From contig NZ_WYDQ01000001.1 in the NCBI RefSeq assembly GCF_024105635.1, positions 434,001 to 498,000 on the forward strand: a stretch of DNA of 64,000 bases, written 5' to 3'. The stretch comes from Oceanicola sp. 502str15 (GTDB taxonomy: Bacteria > Pseudomonadota > Alphaproteobacteria > Rhodobacterales > Rhodobacteraceae). The position numbers and the translations under genes were made by a program. This document shows positions 15,853 to 24,155 of this stretch, one piece after another; position 1 is the first letter of the stretch, and every line of letters begins with the position of its first letter. Under the pieces are notes generated by a model. It was not told where the DNA came from and did not search any database. It was given only the letters and a program-made list of their open reading frames with translations.

Positions 15853-16737
15853 TCAGCTTCCCGCCTTTTCCTCCCAGTGGCGGTAAGCGGTGGTATGATC
15901 GAGGGTGCCTTCGGTGGCCGAGAGCGCCGAGTCCCACCACTTGTCGGTCTGGGCGACCAGCGGCAGGTTGGCGCCGCTTTCGGTGGAGAGCTCGGCGGCG
16001 ATGTGCACGTCCTTGGCCAGCAGCCCGAGCTGGAAGCCCGAAGCAAAGCGCGCCTGGACCACCTCGTTGGGAATGGTCATCTCGGTCGAGAAGTTGCGCC
16101 CGGTGGAGGTGTTGAAGATCTCCACCATCTTGGCCGGGTCGAGCCCGTAGCGCTTGCCAAGGATGATCGCCTCGGAGGCAGCGGCAAAGCCGGCTGCGGC
16201 CACGTAGTTGTTGAGCGCCTTCATCGCATCGCCCGTGCCCGGTCCGCCGGTCTCGTAGATCCGGTTGCCCATGGCTTCCAGCACGGGGCGGGCGATTTCA
16301 AGGTGCCTGGGGTCGGCGCAGCCCACCATGATCGAGAGCGTGCCATCGGTGGCGCGCGGCACCGCGCCCGAGACCGGCGCGTCGATGAAGCCGATGCCCA
16401 TGGGCTTCAGTGCCTCGACCAGCTCGCAGGTGACGGCGGGCACGGAGCTTGTCATGTCGACGATCACTGCGCCTTCGGACAGGCCCTCGGCCAGCCCGCC
16501 CTCGAGCACCGCCGATTTGACGATGGCGCCGGTGGGCAGCATGGAGACGACCACGTCGCTGGCTTCGCCAAGCGCCTTGGGGCTGGCGGCGGCCTTCGCG
16601 CCGATCTTAGCGGCCAGCGCTTCGGCGCGGGCGGTGTCGGTGTCGTAGACGGTAAGCTCGAAGCCCTTGGCGGCAATGCAGCTTGCCATCGGGGCGCCCA
16701 TGTTGCCGAGGCCGATAAAGCCGACCCGCACCATCAT
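15853..16737 (-). CDS. NAD(P)-dependent oxidoreductase, 3-hydroxyisobutyrate dehydrogenase family
   Basis: A 294-residue beta-hydroxyacid dehydrogenase. Seen: N-terminal Rossmann motif 'VGFIGLGNMGAPMA', substrate loop 'DAPVSGAVPRATDGTLSIMVG' near residue 120, and the catalytic Lys in 'GTGDAMKALNN' near residue 170. Relatives oxidise 3-hydroxyisobutyrate, tartronate semialdehyde or similar hydroxy acids. The start overlaps the preceding stop (ATGATG over TGA); either ATG 16737 or 16734 would work. With the aldehyde dehydrogenase it could give a two-step hydroxyacid to semialdehyde to acid route. Confidence 0.88.
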   Translation of the reverse strand: MMVRVGFIGLGNMGAPMASCIAAKGFELTVYDTDTARAEALAAKIGAKAAASPKALGEASDVVVSMLPTGAIVKSAVLEGGLAEGLSEGAVIVDMTSSVPAVTCELVEALKPMGIGFIDAPVSGAVPRATDGTLSIMVGCADPRHLEIARPVLEAMGNRIYETGGPGTGDAMKALNNYVAAAGFAAASEAIILGKRYGLDPAKMVEIFNTSTGRNFSTEMTIPNEVVQARFASGFQLGLLAKDVHIAAELSTESGANLPLVAQTDKWWDSALSATEGTLDHTTAYRHWEEKAGS

Positions 16738-17117
16738 TTCACCTCCAGTTCATCGAGGATCTCTTCGCAGGCCTTCATCGCATCCACCATCAGCGGGATG
16801 CCGCAGTAGAGGTAGGAGTGCAGGAAGAGGTCCTGAAACTCGGCGCGGGTCACGCCGTTGGCGATGGCGCCCCGGGTGTGGATCTTGATCTCGTGGGTGC
16901 GGCCCATCGCGGCGAGCATGGCCAGCGTCACCAGCGAGCGGGTCTTCAGGTCGAGCGCCTCACGCTGCCAGCCTTCGCCGAAGCAGATGCGGGTGACGAT
17001 ATCCTGCAGGGGCTTCATGAAATCGGTGCAGGTTTCGGTCTGGCCTTCGGCGCCTTCGACGCCAAACATCTGGCGGCGCAGGTCGAGGCCGAGAACTTCG
17101 GGGGATTTTTCGCTCAT
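16734..17117 (-). CDS. Carboxymuconolactone decarboxylase family protein
   Basis: A 127-residue helical protein of the CMD/AhpD fold. Seen: 'CFGEGWQREALDLKTRSLVTLAMLAAMGRTHEIKIHTRGAIANGVTRAEFQDLFLHSYLYCGIPLMVDAM', cut here into its parts: the W-x-R-x-x-L-D segment, the 'EIKIHTRGA' helix with the conserved His, and the Gly-Val-Thr turn, as in PcaC. The CxxC of AhpD is absent, so a PcaC-like role or an unassigned lactone/aldehyde function fits better than peroxidase activity. ATG 17117 has an AAGGA site. It overlaps the next gene's start by 4 bases. Confidence 0.85.
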   Translation of the reverse strand: MSEKSPEVLGLDLRRQMFGVEGAEGQTETCTDFMKPLQDIVTRICFGEGWQREALDLKTRSLVTLAMLAAMGRTHEIKIHTRGAIANGVTRAEFQDLFLHSYLYCGIPLMVDAMKACEEILDELEVK

Positions 17118-17208
17118 CGCGGGGTCCTTCGTAGATAGGGTGGGCGTGGGTAGGGTGGGGCCGGGCGGCGCATCAAGCTTTCGCCGCCCGGTCGGGGAGA
17201 GTGGCGGG

Positions 17209-18615
17209 TCAGCCGAAGACGACCTGACGGTCGCAGTATTCATCGAGGCCGGCCTGGCCGAACTCGACGCCGAGGCCGGATTGCTTGGTGCCGCCGAATG
17301 GAACGTCGGGGCGGATCGCGCCGTGGGCGTTGATCCAGACCGAGCCGCATTCGAGCCGGAGCGCGAGGGCGCGGCCCTTTTCGAGATCCCGGGTCCAGAC
17401 CGAGCCGCCCAGCCCGTTGGGGTTGTCATTGGCGCGGGCGATCACCTCGTCGATGTCGCTGTAGCGGATGATCGGCAGGGCGGGGCCGAACTGTTCTTCG
17501 TCGACGAGGGGCACCCCGTTGTCGACATCGGCCACAAGGGTGATCGGGTAGAAGTTGCCCGGGCCGGTGGACGGCGCGCCGCCGGTCAGCACCCGGCCGC
17601 CCTGCGCCTTGGCGTCTTCGACCAGCGCCACGACCTTGTCGAACTGCATCCGGTTTTGCAGCGGGCCGAGCACGTTGGCCTCGTCCAGCCCGGAGCCCAT
17701 CGGCATGGCGGCGGTGAGCTTGGTCAGCTCGTCGCAGACGGCATCATAGACATCGTCATGCACGTAGAGCCGTTTCAGCGCGCCGCAGGTCTGGCCGGTG
17801 TTGATGAAGGCGCCCCAGAAGAGGCCCTCGGCGATTTCGGCCGGGTCCACGTCGGGCAGGACGATGCCCGCATCGTTGCCGCCAAGTTCAAGCGTCAGCT
17901 TCTTCAGCGTGTCGGCAGCCGAGCGCATGACCTTCACCCCGGTGGCCGAGGAGCCGGTGAAGACCATCTTGGCGATGTCGGGATGCGCCGACATGGCGGC
18001 GCCGATCTCGTCGGGGCCGGTGACCACGTTGACCACGCCCGCAGGCAGGATGGTGTTGATGATCTCGACCAGCCGCAGCGTGGAGAGCGGGGCCATGGGC
18101 GAGGGCTTCACCACGATGGTATTGCCCGAGCGGACTGCGGGGATGATGTGCCAGATGGCGATGAGCATCGGCCAGTTCCACGGCGTGATGGAGCCGACGA
18201 CGCCGACCGGCTTGCGGTGCATCGCGACGCGGCCCTCGTTGTCGTCCTGGATCATCTCCGGCTCCATCGAGAGCGAGGCCGCGTAGCCGGCCCAACCGCA
18301 GGCGCCGCCGACTTCGAAGCGCGAGCCGAGCCCCTGCAGGGGTTTGCCGGTTTCGCGGGTGATGAGTTGGGCCAGTGCCTCGGTCTCGGCCTCGATGGCG
18401 GCCGCGATCTGCGAGCAGTAGCCGCGGCGGGTTTCGTCGGGCAGCGCGGCGTAGGCCGGAAAGGCGGCCTTGGCGGCGGCCACGGCATCTTCGAGATCGG
18501 CGAGCGTGCCGTTCGGGGCCTGCCCGGCGACGTCGCCGGTGGCCGGGTCGGTCACGTCGAACGTGCTGTCGGCCATGCGTGTTTCGCCGCCGATGATCAT
18601 CGGGTAATCGGTCAT
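17209..18615 (-). CDS. Aldehyde dehydrogenase family protein
   Basis: A 468-residue NAD(P)-dependent aldehyde dehydrogenase. Seen: 'TPWNWPMLIAIWHIIPAVRSGNTIVVKPSP' for cofactor binding, 'FTGSSATGVKVM', general base Glu in 'LELGGNDAGIV' and catalytic Cys277 in 'NTGQTCGALKR'. The frame is open to 18690, but ATG 18615 follows AGGGAGGA. It is the first gene of the minus-strand operon ending at 12947 and is divergent from a LysR gene, 182 bp away. Substrate may be a small semialdehyde (inference). Confidence 0.9.
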   Translation of the reverse strand: MTDYPMIIGGETRMADSTFDVTDPATGDVAGQAPNGTLADLEDAVAAAKAAFPAYAALPDETRRGYCSQIAAAIEAETEALAQLITRETGKPLQGLGSRFEVGGACGWAGYAASLSMEPEMIQDDNEGRVAMHRKPVGVVGSITPWNWPMLIAIWHIIPAVRSGNTIVVKPSPMAPLSTLRLVEIINTILPAGVVNVVTGPDEIGAAMSAHPDIAKMVFTGSSATGVKVMRSAADTLKKLTLELGGNDAGIVLPDVDPAEIAEGLFWGAFINTGQTCGALKRLYVHDDVYDAVCDELTKLTAAMPMGSGLDEANVLGPLQNRMQFDKVVALVEDAKAQGGRVLTGGAPSTGPGNFYPITLVADVDNGVPLVDEEQFGPALPIIRYSDIDEVIARANDNPNGLGGSVWTRDLEKGRALALRLECGSVWINAHGAIRPDVPFGGTKQSGLGVEFGQAGLDEYCDRQVVFG

Positions 18616-18743
18616 CTGGTATCCTCCCTTGCGGGGTGGCCGGCCCCGGGGGCCGGCGGGCATGCCCTCCAGCATGCGCCCCGTAGGCACCCTTCTGGGC
18701 GATGCGAGGGGCCGCGAGCAACGGGACGGGGCCGAATTGTGGT

Positions 18744-18758
18744 ATCGACGAATTCGAT
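18744..18758. promoter_or_regulatory. Candidate LysR box (ATC-N9-GAT)
   Basis: The 15-mer ATCGACGAATTCGAT contains inverted arms ATCGA and TCGAT and fits the T-N11-A / ATC-N9-GAT rule for LysR-family operators. It lies in the 182-bp divergent region, 40 bases before the LysR start and 129 bases before the aldehyde dehydrogenase start. The rest of 18616-18797 shows no gene. Confidence 0.55.
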
Positions 18759-18797
18759 GGAAAGGCGGCTGAACCTTCGAGTACCTTGTGCCTTGCC

Positions 18798-19733
18798 ATG
18801 ACCAGCGACCTGCATCTCAAAGCCGATTTCCACAGCCTGCGCGTGCTGATCACCGTGCACGACAAAGGCTCGATCAGCGCGGGCGCTGACAGTCTCGGGC
18901 TGAGCCAATCTTCTGTGAGCTACACCATCGAGCGGCTGCGCGAGGTGTTTTCGGACCCGCTGTTCGTGCGGCTGGGGCGGGGGATTCGCCCCACCGAGCG
19001 GTGCGACTGGCTGGCCGAGGAGGCGCGGCGGCTGATCCAGCACTACGAGGAGATGGTGGTGCCCACCCGGTTCGATCCGGCCCGGGCGACCGACCGTTTC
19101 ACCATCTCCTGCAATTTCTACGAACGCGCGAGCCTGCTGCCGCAGCTTGTAAGCCAACTGGCGGTGGAAGCGCCCGGCGTCACGCTGTCCATCGTCTCGG
19201 CGGTGGGCGACGGGCTGGCCCAGCTCGAGCGCAACGACTGTGATCTCTGCATCTCGCCGGTGCCAGCGCGGGTCTCGGGGCTCTACTCGGAGGAACTGCT
19301 GTCGGAGCGGTACGGCTGCTTCGTCTGCCCGCAAAGCCGCTGGGCCGAGGAGGGGCTGGACCTTCAGCTCTATTCCGGCGCCCGCCACATCATGGTGCGG
19401 CCCGCCCCCAACTGGCGGCCTTACTACCTTGCCAAGCTCTCCCGCCTCGGGGTGGAGATCCGCCCGCATATCGAGGTGTCGTCCTTCGGCGAGATCGACA
19501 GGATCGTGAGCGGCACCGATCTGATCCTGACCGCGACCGAGGGCTTTGCCCGCATCTATGCCCCCCGCGTGGTTGCCGTGCGCGCGCCGTTCGAGGCGCC
19601 GTTCCGGGTGCACATGGCCTGGGCCGGGCGCACGCACCGGGCACCGGCCCATCTCTGGTTGCGCCAGCGCATGCGCGAGATCGCGGCGGCACTGCCCGAC
19701 CCCGAAATCCGCGACCCCTCCGCCGCGGCCTGA
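18798..19733 (+). CDS. LysR family transcriptional regulator
   Basis: A 311-residue LysR protein. Seen: N-terminal winged HTH ('LRVLITVHDKGSISAGADSLGLSQSSVSYTIERLREVFSDPLFVRLGRG', here residues about 14-63 in pieces) and a periplasmic-binding-like effector domain. The frame is open from 18702; ATG 18798 gives the family's usual distance to the HTH. It is divergent from the aldehyde dehydrogenase/TRAP operon and probably controls it through the box at 18744. It is clearly related to the LysR gene encoded head-on from the other side (shared 'NFYERxxLLPxL' and 'DLILTAxxGxARxxxP'). Confidence 0.88.
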   Translation: MTSDLHLKADFHSLRVLITVHDKGSISAGADSLGLSQSSVSYTIERLREVFSDPLFVRLGRGIRPTERCDWLAEEARRLIQHYEEMVVPTRFDPARATDRFTISCNFYERASLLPQLVSQLAVEAPGVTLSIVSAVGDGLAQLERNDCDLCISPVPARVSGLYSEELLSERYGCFVCPQSRWAEEGLDLQLYSGARHIMVRPAPNWRPYYLAKLSRLGVEIRPHIEVSSFGEIDRIVSGTDLILTATEGFARIYAPRVVAVRAPFEAPFRVHMAWAGRTHRAPAHLWLRQRMREIAAALPDPEIRDPSAAA

Positions 19734-19734
19734 C

Positions 19735-20664
19735 TCATCCTGCGCCCGGAGAGGGCAGCGGCAGCGGCGGGTCGTTGGCGACCTCGCGGATCATCTCGCG
19801 GATGCGGCGATGGCGGGCGCTGTTGTCGGTCCGGGGGGTCCACATCATGTTCACGTCGAAGCTGCACTCGAACGGCGTGGGCACCGCCTTCAGCGCGGGG
19901 GTGAAGAGGCGGGCGAGGCCGGAGGGGGCCGTCAGGATCAGGTCGGAGCCGGCCAGAAGGCGCTCGGCCCCGCCGAAGGAGGGCACCGTGACGGCGGGGG
20001 TGAGGCGGATGCCGAGGCGCAGCATCTCGTCCTGCCAGAACGGCCGCCAGCCCTCGGAATAGGCGATGGTCAGGTGCTGGCCGGTGGCAAAGCGCTCCAG
20101 CGTCAGCCCCTCGCGGGCGATGGAAGAGGCCGGATCGACGAAGCAGGTGTAATGCTCGCGAAACAGCCGCTCGACCCGCAGCTTGTGCGCGCCCGGCGCC
20201 ACCGGCGAGATCGCCACGTCGCATTGCCCGTCCTGCAACATCCGCTGCGGCGCATTGCTGGCAGGCACCATCGCCACCGGCATCAGTGGCGCGGCGGCAC
20301 GGAGCTTGGCGAGCAGCGGCGGCAGCAGCAGGCTGCGTTCGTAGAAGTTGCCGGCGATGGTGTAGGGCGTGGTTTCGCGGGCCATGTCGAAGCTGCCCTC
20401 CGACCCCAGCTCGCGCAGATCGTCGAGCGCGGGGCGCAGTGCGGCAACGATGGCATCGCAGCGCACCGTGGGCACCACCCCGCGCGCCGCCCGGTGGAAG
20501 AGACTGTCGCCAAAGGCCCGTCGCAGGCGCTCCAGCGTGTAGCTGGCGGTGGATTGCGCAATGCCCGCCCGCTCTGCGGCGAGCGTCAGCGACCCGGCCT
20601 CGTGGATCTTGCAGAGCAAGCCCAGCGCCTTGAGGTCCAGCCCCATGATATCGAGATCATCCAT
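19735..20664 (-). CDS. LysR family transcriptional regulator, paralogue of the neighbouring LysR
   Basis: A 309-residue LysR protein with HTH 'LLCKIHEAGSLTLAAERAGIAQ' and 'STASYTLERLRRAFGDSLFHR' in the first 65 residues. Effector-domain segments 'NFYERSLLLPPLL', 'CDVAISPVAPGAHKL' and 'GSDLILTAPSGLARLFTP' line up with the upstream LysR, so the two are paralogues. Its stop is separated by one base from the other LysR stop. It is divergent from the cytochrome P450 operon (81 bp) and is the probable regulator of that pair. Confidence 0.88.
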   Translation of the reverse strand: MDDLDIMGLDLKALGLLCKIHEAGSLTLAAERAGIAQSTASYTLERLRRAFGDSLFHRAARGVVPTVRCDAIVAALRPALDDLRELGSEGSFDMARETTPYTIAGNFYERSLLLPPLLAKLRAAAPLMPVAMVPASNAPQRMLQDGQCDVAISPVAPGAHKLRVERLFREHYTCFVDPASSIAREGLTLERFATGQHLTIAYSEGWRPFWQDEMLRLGIRLTPAVTVPSFGGAERLLAGSDLILTAPSGLARLFTPALKAVPTPFECSFDVNMMWTPRTDNSARHRRIREMIREVANDPPLPLPSPGAG

Positions 20665-20683
20665 ATCTCTTATCCCCTACTTC

Positions 20684-20697
20684 GTATTGCTCGATAC
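20684..20697. promoter_or_regulatory. Possible LysR-type dyad between LysR and P450 genes
   Basis: GTAT-N6-ATAC inverted repeat in the 81-bp divergent region; a T-N11-A spacing also fits at 20682-20694. Short arms make this weak evidence. Confidence 0.3.
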
Positions 20698-20745
20698 ATG
20701 AGGCCAGTGCAGATCGGAGGCAAGGGAGACTTCAGGGAGGAGACC

Positions 20746-21927
20746 ATGCCCAGGCCATTGCCTGTGATCGACGACGTGTCGCTGGCCGAGATGTACGACG
20801 ATCCCTATCCGATCTACGCGCGGCTGCGGCAGGAGGCGCCGGTGGCGTGGCTGGCGCCCGCCAATATCGCGCTGATCACCCGCTTCGATGACATGATCGC
20901 CATCGAGCGCGATGACGAGACCTTCCCCGCCAACGACCCGCGCAGCCTTCAGATCCGCTCGATGGGCCACTCGCTGATGCGGCGCGACGGCGCGGAGCAC
21001 GCTTCCGAGCGGGCGGTGCTGGTGAAGTCCTTCAGCCCGCCGATGGTCAAGAGCCACTGGTCGCCGCTGTTCCGCGAGATCGCTGATGAGCTGGTGGGCG
21101 ACATCGCGCCAAGGGGGCAGGGCGACCTCTTCACCGATTTCGCCGCGCCCATGGCGGCCCGCGCGTTGGCGCAGATCATCGGCATCCCCGAAACCGACTG
21201 GCGCGACCTGCTGTGGTGGAGCCAGGCGCTGATCGACGCCACCGGCAACTACGCCGACCTGCCCGAGCCGTGGGAGCGCTGCGCCCGCGCGAGCGAGGGG
21301 ATCGACGCCGCCATCGACCATCACGCCGCGCTCTGGGCAAAGGCGCCCAACCCCTCGGCGCTTTCCGCCATGGTGGCCGCGGGCTGGCCGATCGAGCGCA
21401 TCCGGGCCGATATCAAGGTGATCATCGGCGGCGGGCTGAACGAGCCGCGCGATTCCATCGGCACGGTGCTGCTGGGCCTGCTGTCCGATGCGGCGCAGCT
21501 CGAGGCGGTGAAGGCCGATCCGGCGCTGGGCCGCAAGGCCTTCGAGGAGGCGGTGCGCTGGGTGGCCCCGATCGGGATGTATCCGCGCCGCGTGGCGCGC
21601 GAAACCGTGCTCTCCGACACCGTGCTGCCCGCAGGCACCGCCATCGGCCTCAGCGCCGCCTCGGCCTGCCGCGATGAAAGCCACTTTGGCGAGAGTGCCG
21701 GGCGGTTTGACATGAACCGCCCCAAGGCGCAGCACCTCGCCTTCGGCTCGGGCCCGCACTTCTGCCTCGGCACCTGGATGGCCCGCTCGATGGTGGGCGA
21801 CATCGCCGTGCCCGCGCTGCTCGACGCCCTGCCGGAGCTGCGCCTCGATCCCCAAAATCCGCCCCGCATGGGGGGCTGGGTCTTTCGCGGCCCGCTTTCC
21901 CTGCCAGCCATATGGAGCCCGAAATGA
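20746..21927 (+). CDS. Cytochrome P450
   Basis: A 393-residue soluble class I P450. Seen: K-helix E268-x-x-R271, heme loop 'FGSGPHFCLG' with the thiolate Cys340, and an I-helix 'IIGGGLNEPRD' at 226-236. At the positions of the usual acid-alcohol pair (as in AGLDT) this protein has Asn232-Glu233, so oxygen activation may use different residues. The frame is open from 19546; ATG 20746 follows GGGAGGA at 20734-20740 and gives normal length. The ferredoxin is the next gene, overlapping by 4 bases; no ferredoxin reductase is nearby. Aromatic or fatty acid hydroxylation or O-demethylation is likely; the substrate is unknown. Confidence 0.92.
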   Translation: MPRPLPVIDDVSLAEMYDDPYPIYARLRQEAPVAWLAPANIALITRFDDMIAIERDDETFPANDPRSLQIRSMGHSLMRRDGAEHASERAVLVKSFSPPMVKSHWSPLFREIADELVGDIAPRGQGDLFTDFAAPMAARALAQIIGIPETDWRDLLWWSQALIDATGNYADLPEPWERCARASEGIDAAIDHHAALWAKAPNPSALSAMVAAGWPIERIRADIKVIIGGGLNEPRDSIGTVLLGLLSDAAQLEAVKADPALGRKAFEEAVRWVAPIGMYPRRVARETVLSDTVLPAGTAIGLSAASACRDESHFGESAGRFDMNRPKAQHLAFGSGPHFCLGTWMARSMVGDIAVPALLDALPELRLDPQNPPRMGGWVFRGPLSLPAIWSPK

Positions 21928-22247
21928 CCAAGCTCACCGTCATCACCCCCGCAGGCGAAAGCCGCGCCGTCGAGGCCGATCCGTCGACCTCGCTGATGGA
22001 GGCGATCCGCGATGCCGGCATCGACGGGATCGTGGCCGAATGCGGCGGCACCGCGGCCTGTGCCACCTGCCATGTCTTCGTCGACGAGGCGGCGCAGGCT
22101 GCCCTGGAGCCTGCTGACGAGCACGAGGAGGGCATGCTGGAGTTTGCCGCCGTCGAGGCCACGGCCGCCAGCCGACTGTCCTGCCAGGTACGGGTGGCCG
22201 ACCTGCCCGAGGGCGCGGTGGTGACGCTGCCCGATACGCAACTTTGA
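21924..22247 (+). CDS. [2Fe-2S] ferredoxin, adrenodoxin/putidaredoxin type
   Basis: A 107-residue electron carrier for the adjacent P450. Seen: cluster ligands in 'ECGGTAACATCHVFVDE' (C-x5-C-x2-C) and a fourth Cys in 'RLSCQVRV', the vertebrate/bacterial P450 ferredoxin pattern. ATG 21924 overlaps the P450 stop (ATGA), preferred over ATG 21912. The gene ends 43 bases before the convergent FAH-family gene. Confidence 0.9.
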   Translation: MTKLTVITPAGESRAVEADPSTSLMEAIRDAGIDGIVAECGGTAACATCHVFVDEAAQAALEPADEHEEGMLEFAAVEATAASRLSCQVRVADLPEGAVVTLPDTQL

Positions 22248-22290
22248 GCCATTGGCGGGACGCAGGCCGCGCCCCGCCATCCTTCTCCGA

Positions 22291-23268
22291 TCAGGGAGCC
22301 GCGATATGCGAGACATCGTTTTCCAGCCGTCCGAGGCCTTCGACCGTGATCCCGATGCGCCCGGTTACCTTGTTCAGAAGCAGGCTCTTGTGTCCGCGCG
22401 GAAAGCGCCCTTCGCCCTTGCCGGTGGTGCCGAAGGAGATCATGTCGCCCGGCTCCAGTGTGAAGTAGCGGCTGGCCTCGGCGATGCAGGTCTCGACGCG
22501 GAAGCGGTAGTTGCCGGTGTTGTCGCGGGCAAAGACCTCGCCGTCGATGTCGGCCACCACGGCGAGCGCGTTGGGGTCGGGCACCTCGGCGGCAGGTGTC
22601 ACCCAGGGGCCGACGGGGCCGAAGGTGTCGGTGCCCTTGGAGCGGGTGTGATAGACGTAGAAGACATCGCGGTCTTCGGGGCCTTGCAGGTTGCGCCACT
22701 TGTAGAACTCGGGATGCGCGAGGTCGGGGGCATAGGTGACGGCGATGGAATCCTTGCCGAACTTCAGCCCGTGCGACGTGACATCGTTGAGGATGGTCCA
22801 GCCGAAGACATGATCGAGCGCCTCGGCCTCGGAGATCCGCGAGGCGCGCTTGCCGATGATCGCGCAGATCTCGGGCTCGGGGATGGTCGGGCCCCAGTCG
22901 GGGGCGACCTCGATGGTGCCGCCGTGACCGATGAGGCAGGAGGGCGGCTTGAGAAAGAAGTTGGGCACGCCCGGGTCGTGGTGCGCGGTCTTCATCAGTT
23001 CGCGGTTGTTGAAGGCGACACCGAGGATCTTGGAGGGCCGCCGCACCGGGGGCGCGTAGATCAGCGCCGCTTGCGCCACGGTTTCACCGGTGAGCGCGGC
23101 GACACGGTCCAGCAGGGCAGGGTCGTCCTGCGCCGCCTCCAGCAGCTCGCCGAGGTCGCGCAGCGGCACGTCCGGCAGCGCGGAGGTCACATCAAGCGCG
23201 CGGTCCTCGCCCATGTCGCGCCACAGGCGGTTGGGCTGGCCCTCGAGATGGGCAGTTGCAAGTTTCAT
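22291..23268 (-). CDS. Fumarylacetoacetate hydrolase (FAH) family protein
   Basis: A 325-residue metal-dependent hydrolase/decarboxylase of the FAH superfamily. Seen: 'YAPPVRRPSKILGVAFNNRE' leading to the catalytic domain, metal ligand motif E-x-E in 'TIPEPEICAIIGKRA', 'GWTILNDVTSHG' and 'LEPGDMISFGTTGKGEG', all typical. Relatives split C-C bonds of 1,3-diketo acids or decarboxylate/hydrate meta-cleavage products. ATG 23268 follows GGAGGAGA; an ATG at 23283 is less well placed. Divergent from an IclR gene (80 bp) heading the LigAB operon, so it may act downstream of ring opening (inference). Confidence 0.88.
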   Translation of the reverse strand: MKLATAHLEGQPNRLWRDMGEDRALDVTSALPDVPLRDLGELLEAAQDDPALLDRVAALTGETVAQAALIYAPPVRRPSKILGVAFNNRELMKTAHHDPGVPNFFLKPPSCLIGHGGTIEVAPDWGPTIPEPEICAIIGKRASRISEAEALDHVFGWTILNDVTSHGLKFGKDSIAVTYAPDLAHPEFYKWRNLQGPEDRDVFYVYHTRSKGTDTFGPVGPWVTPAAEVPDPNALAVVADIDGEVFARDNTGNYRFRVETCIAEASRYFTLEPGDMISFGTTGKGEGRFPRGHKSLLLNKVTGRIGITVEGLGRLENDVSHIAAP

Positions 23269-23342
23269 TCCGGTCTCCTCCATGCGGTTTCGTCGCCCAG
23301 CTTAGGTGGGCCGGCGCCCGCGCGGGCGGGGACGGCGGGGCG

Positions 23343-23357
23343 TTTCACATGTTGAAA
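23343..23357. promoter_or_regulatory. Candidate IclR operator overlapping the IclR start codon
   Basis: TTTCA-CATGT-TGAAA is a perfect 5-bp-arm inverted repeat that contains the ATG of the IclR gene at 23349. A repressor bound here would block its own expression and could reach the divergent FAH gene. Confidence 0.4.
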
Positions 23358-24155
23358 TCCCCCGCCGCCCCCGCAGCACCGGCATCGGGGTGCTATGCGC
23401 CGCTCAAGTCGGTGCAAAAGACCATGGCAATCCTCGAGGAGTTGAGCCGACACCCTGCACGACGGGTCCGCGAGCTGGCGCAGGCCACGGCCATCCCGGC
23501 GCCCACGGTGGTGCGGGTGCTCGAAACCCTCTGCGCCATGAATTACGCCGCGCGGCTCCCCCACAGGGCAGGCTATTGCCTTGCCGAGCGCGCAGGGCGC
23601 CTCGCGGTGGGCCTGCACGGGCTTCCGGCGATCCTCCCCGCCGCCCGCGCCGCCGCCGAAACGCTGACCGCCGAGCTGCGCTGGCCGGCCTCGATCTGCA
23701 CTCGCGAGGGGACGGCGATGGTGGTGCGCTTCTCGACCATTTCCAACAGCCCGCTCGCCCACAAGCATTCCACCATCAACCGCCGCCTCAGCCTGCTCAC
23801 CCGTGCCCACGGCAGGGCCTGGCTGACGTGGTGCGATGAGGCCGAGCGCGCGCCGCTGCTGGAGGAACTGGTAGCGGAGGGGCAGCACCCCGGGCCGGTG
23901 GCGCGGTTGCAGGCAGAGATCGCCCCGGTGCTGGCCTCGGCGCGCGCCAGCGGCGTGGCCCGGCGCGACCCTGCGTTGGAACCCGACACCATGACACTGG
24001 CCGCGCCCGTTTTCTCCGGCGGGCGGCTGGTGGCGACACTCGGCATCACCCATTTCCTGCGCGCCGTGCCGGACCCCCTGCCGCTGGTGCGCCGCCTGAA
24101 GGCGCTGGCACAAGAGGCCGGGCGCGTCTCCGAGATCGAAGGGCAAACCGAATGA
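23349..24155 (+). CDS. IclR family transcriptional regulator
   Basis: A 268-residue IclR protein: N-terminal winged HTH 'LKSVQKTMAILEELSRHPARRVRELAQATAIPAPTVVRVLETL' (about residues 18-62, quoted in part) and a C-terminal effector domain ending about residue 255. The frame is open from 23256 but the segment upstream reads as intergenic sequence; ATG 23349 was chosen, within a dyad. It is the first gene of a tightly overlapping operon (next ATG overlaps its stop by 4 bases) that ends with LigAB, so it likely senses an aromatic acid and controls this operon and perhaps the divergent FAH gene. Confidence 0.85.
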   Translation: MLKSPAAPAAPASGCYAPLKSVQKTMAILEELSRHPARRVRELAQATAIPAPTVVRVLETLCAMNYAARLPHRAGYCLAERAGRLAVGLHGLPAILPAARAAAETLTAELRWPASICTREGTAMVVRFSTISNSPLAHKHSTINRRLSLLTRAHGRAWLTWCDEAERAPLLEELVAEGQHPGPVARLQAEIAPVLASARASGVARRDPALEPDTMTLAAPVFSGGRLVATLGITHFLRAVPDPLPLVRRLKALAQEAGRVSEIEGQTE

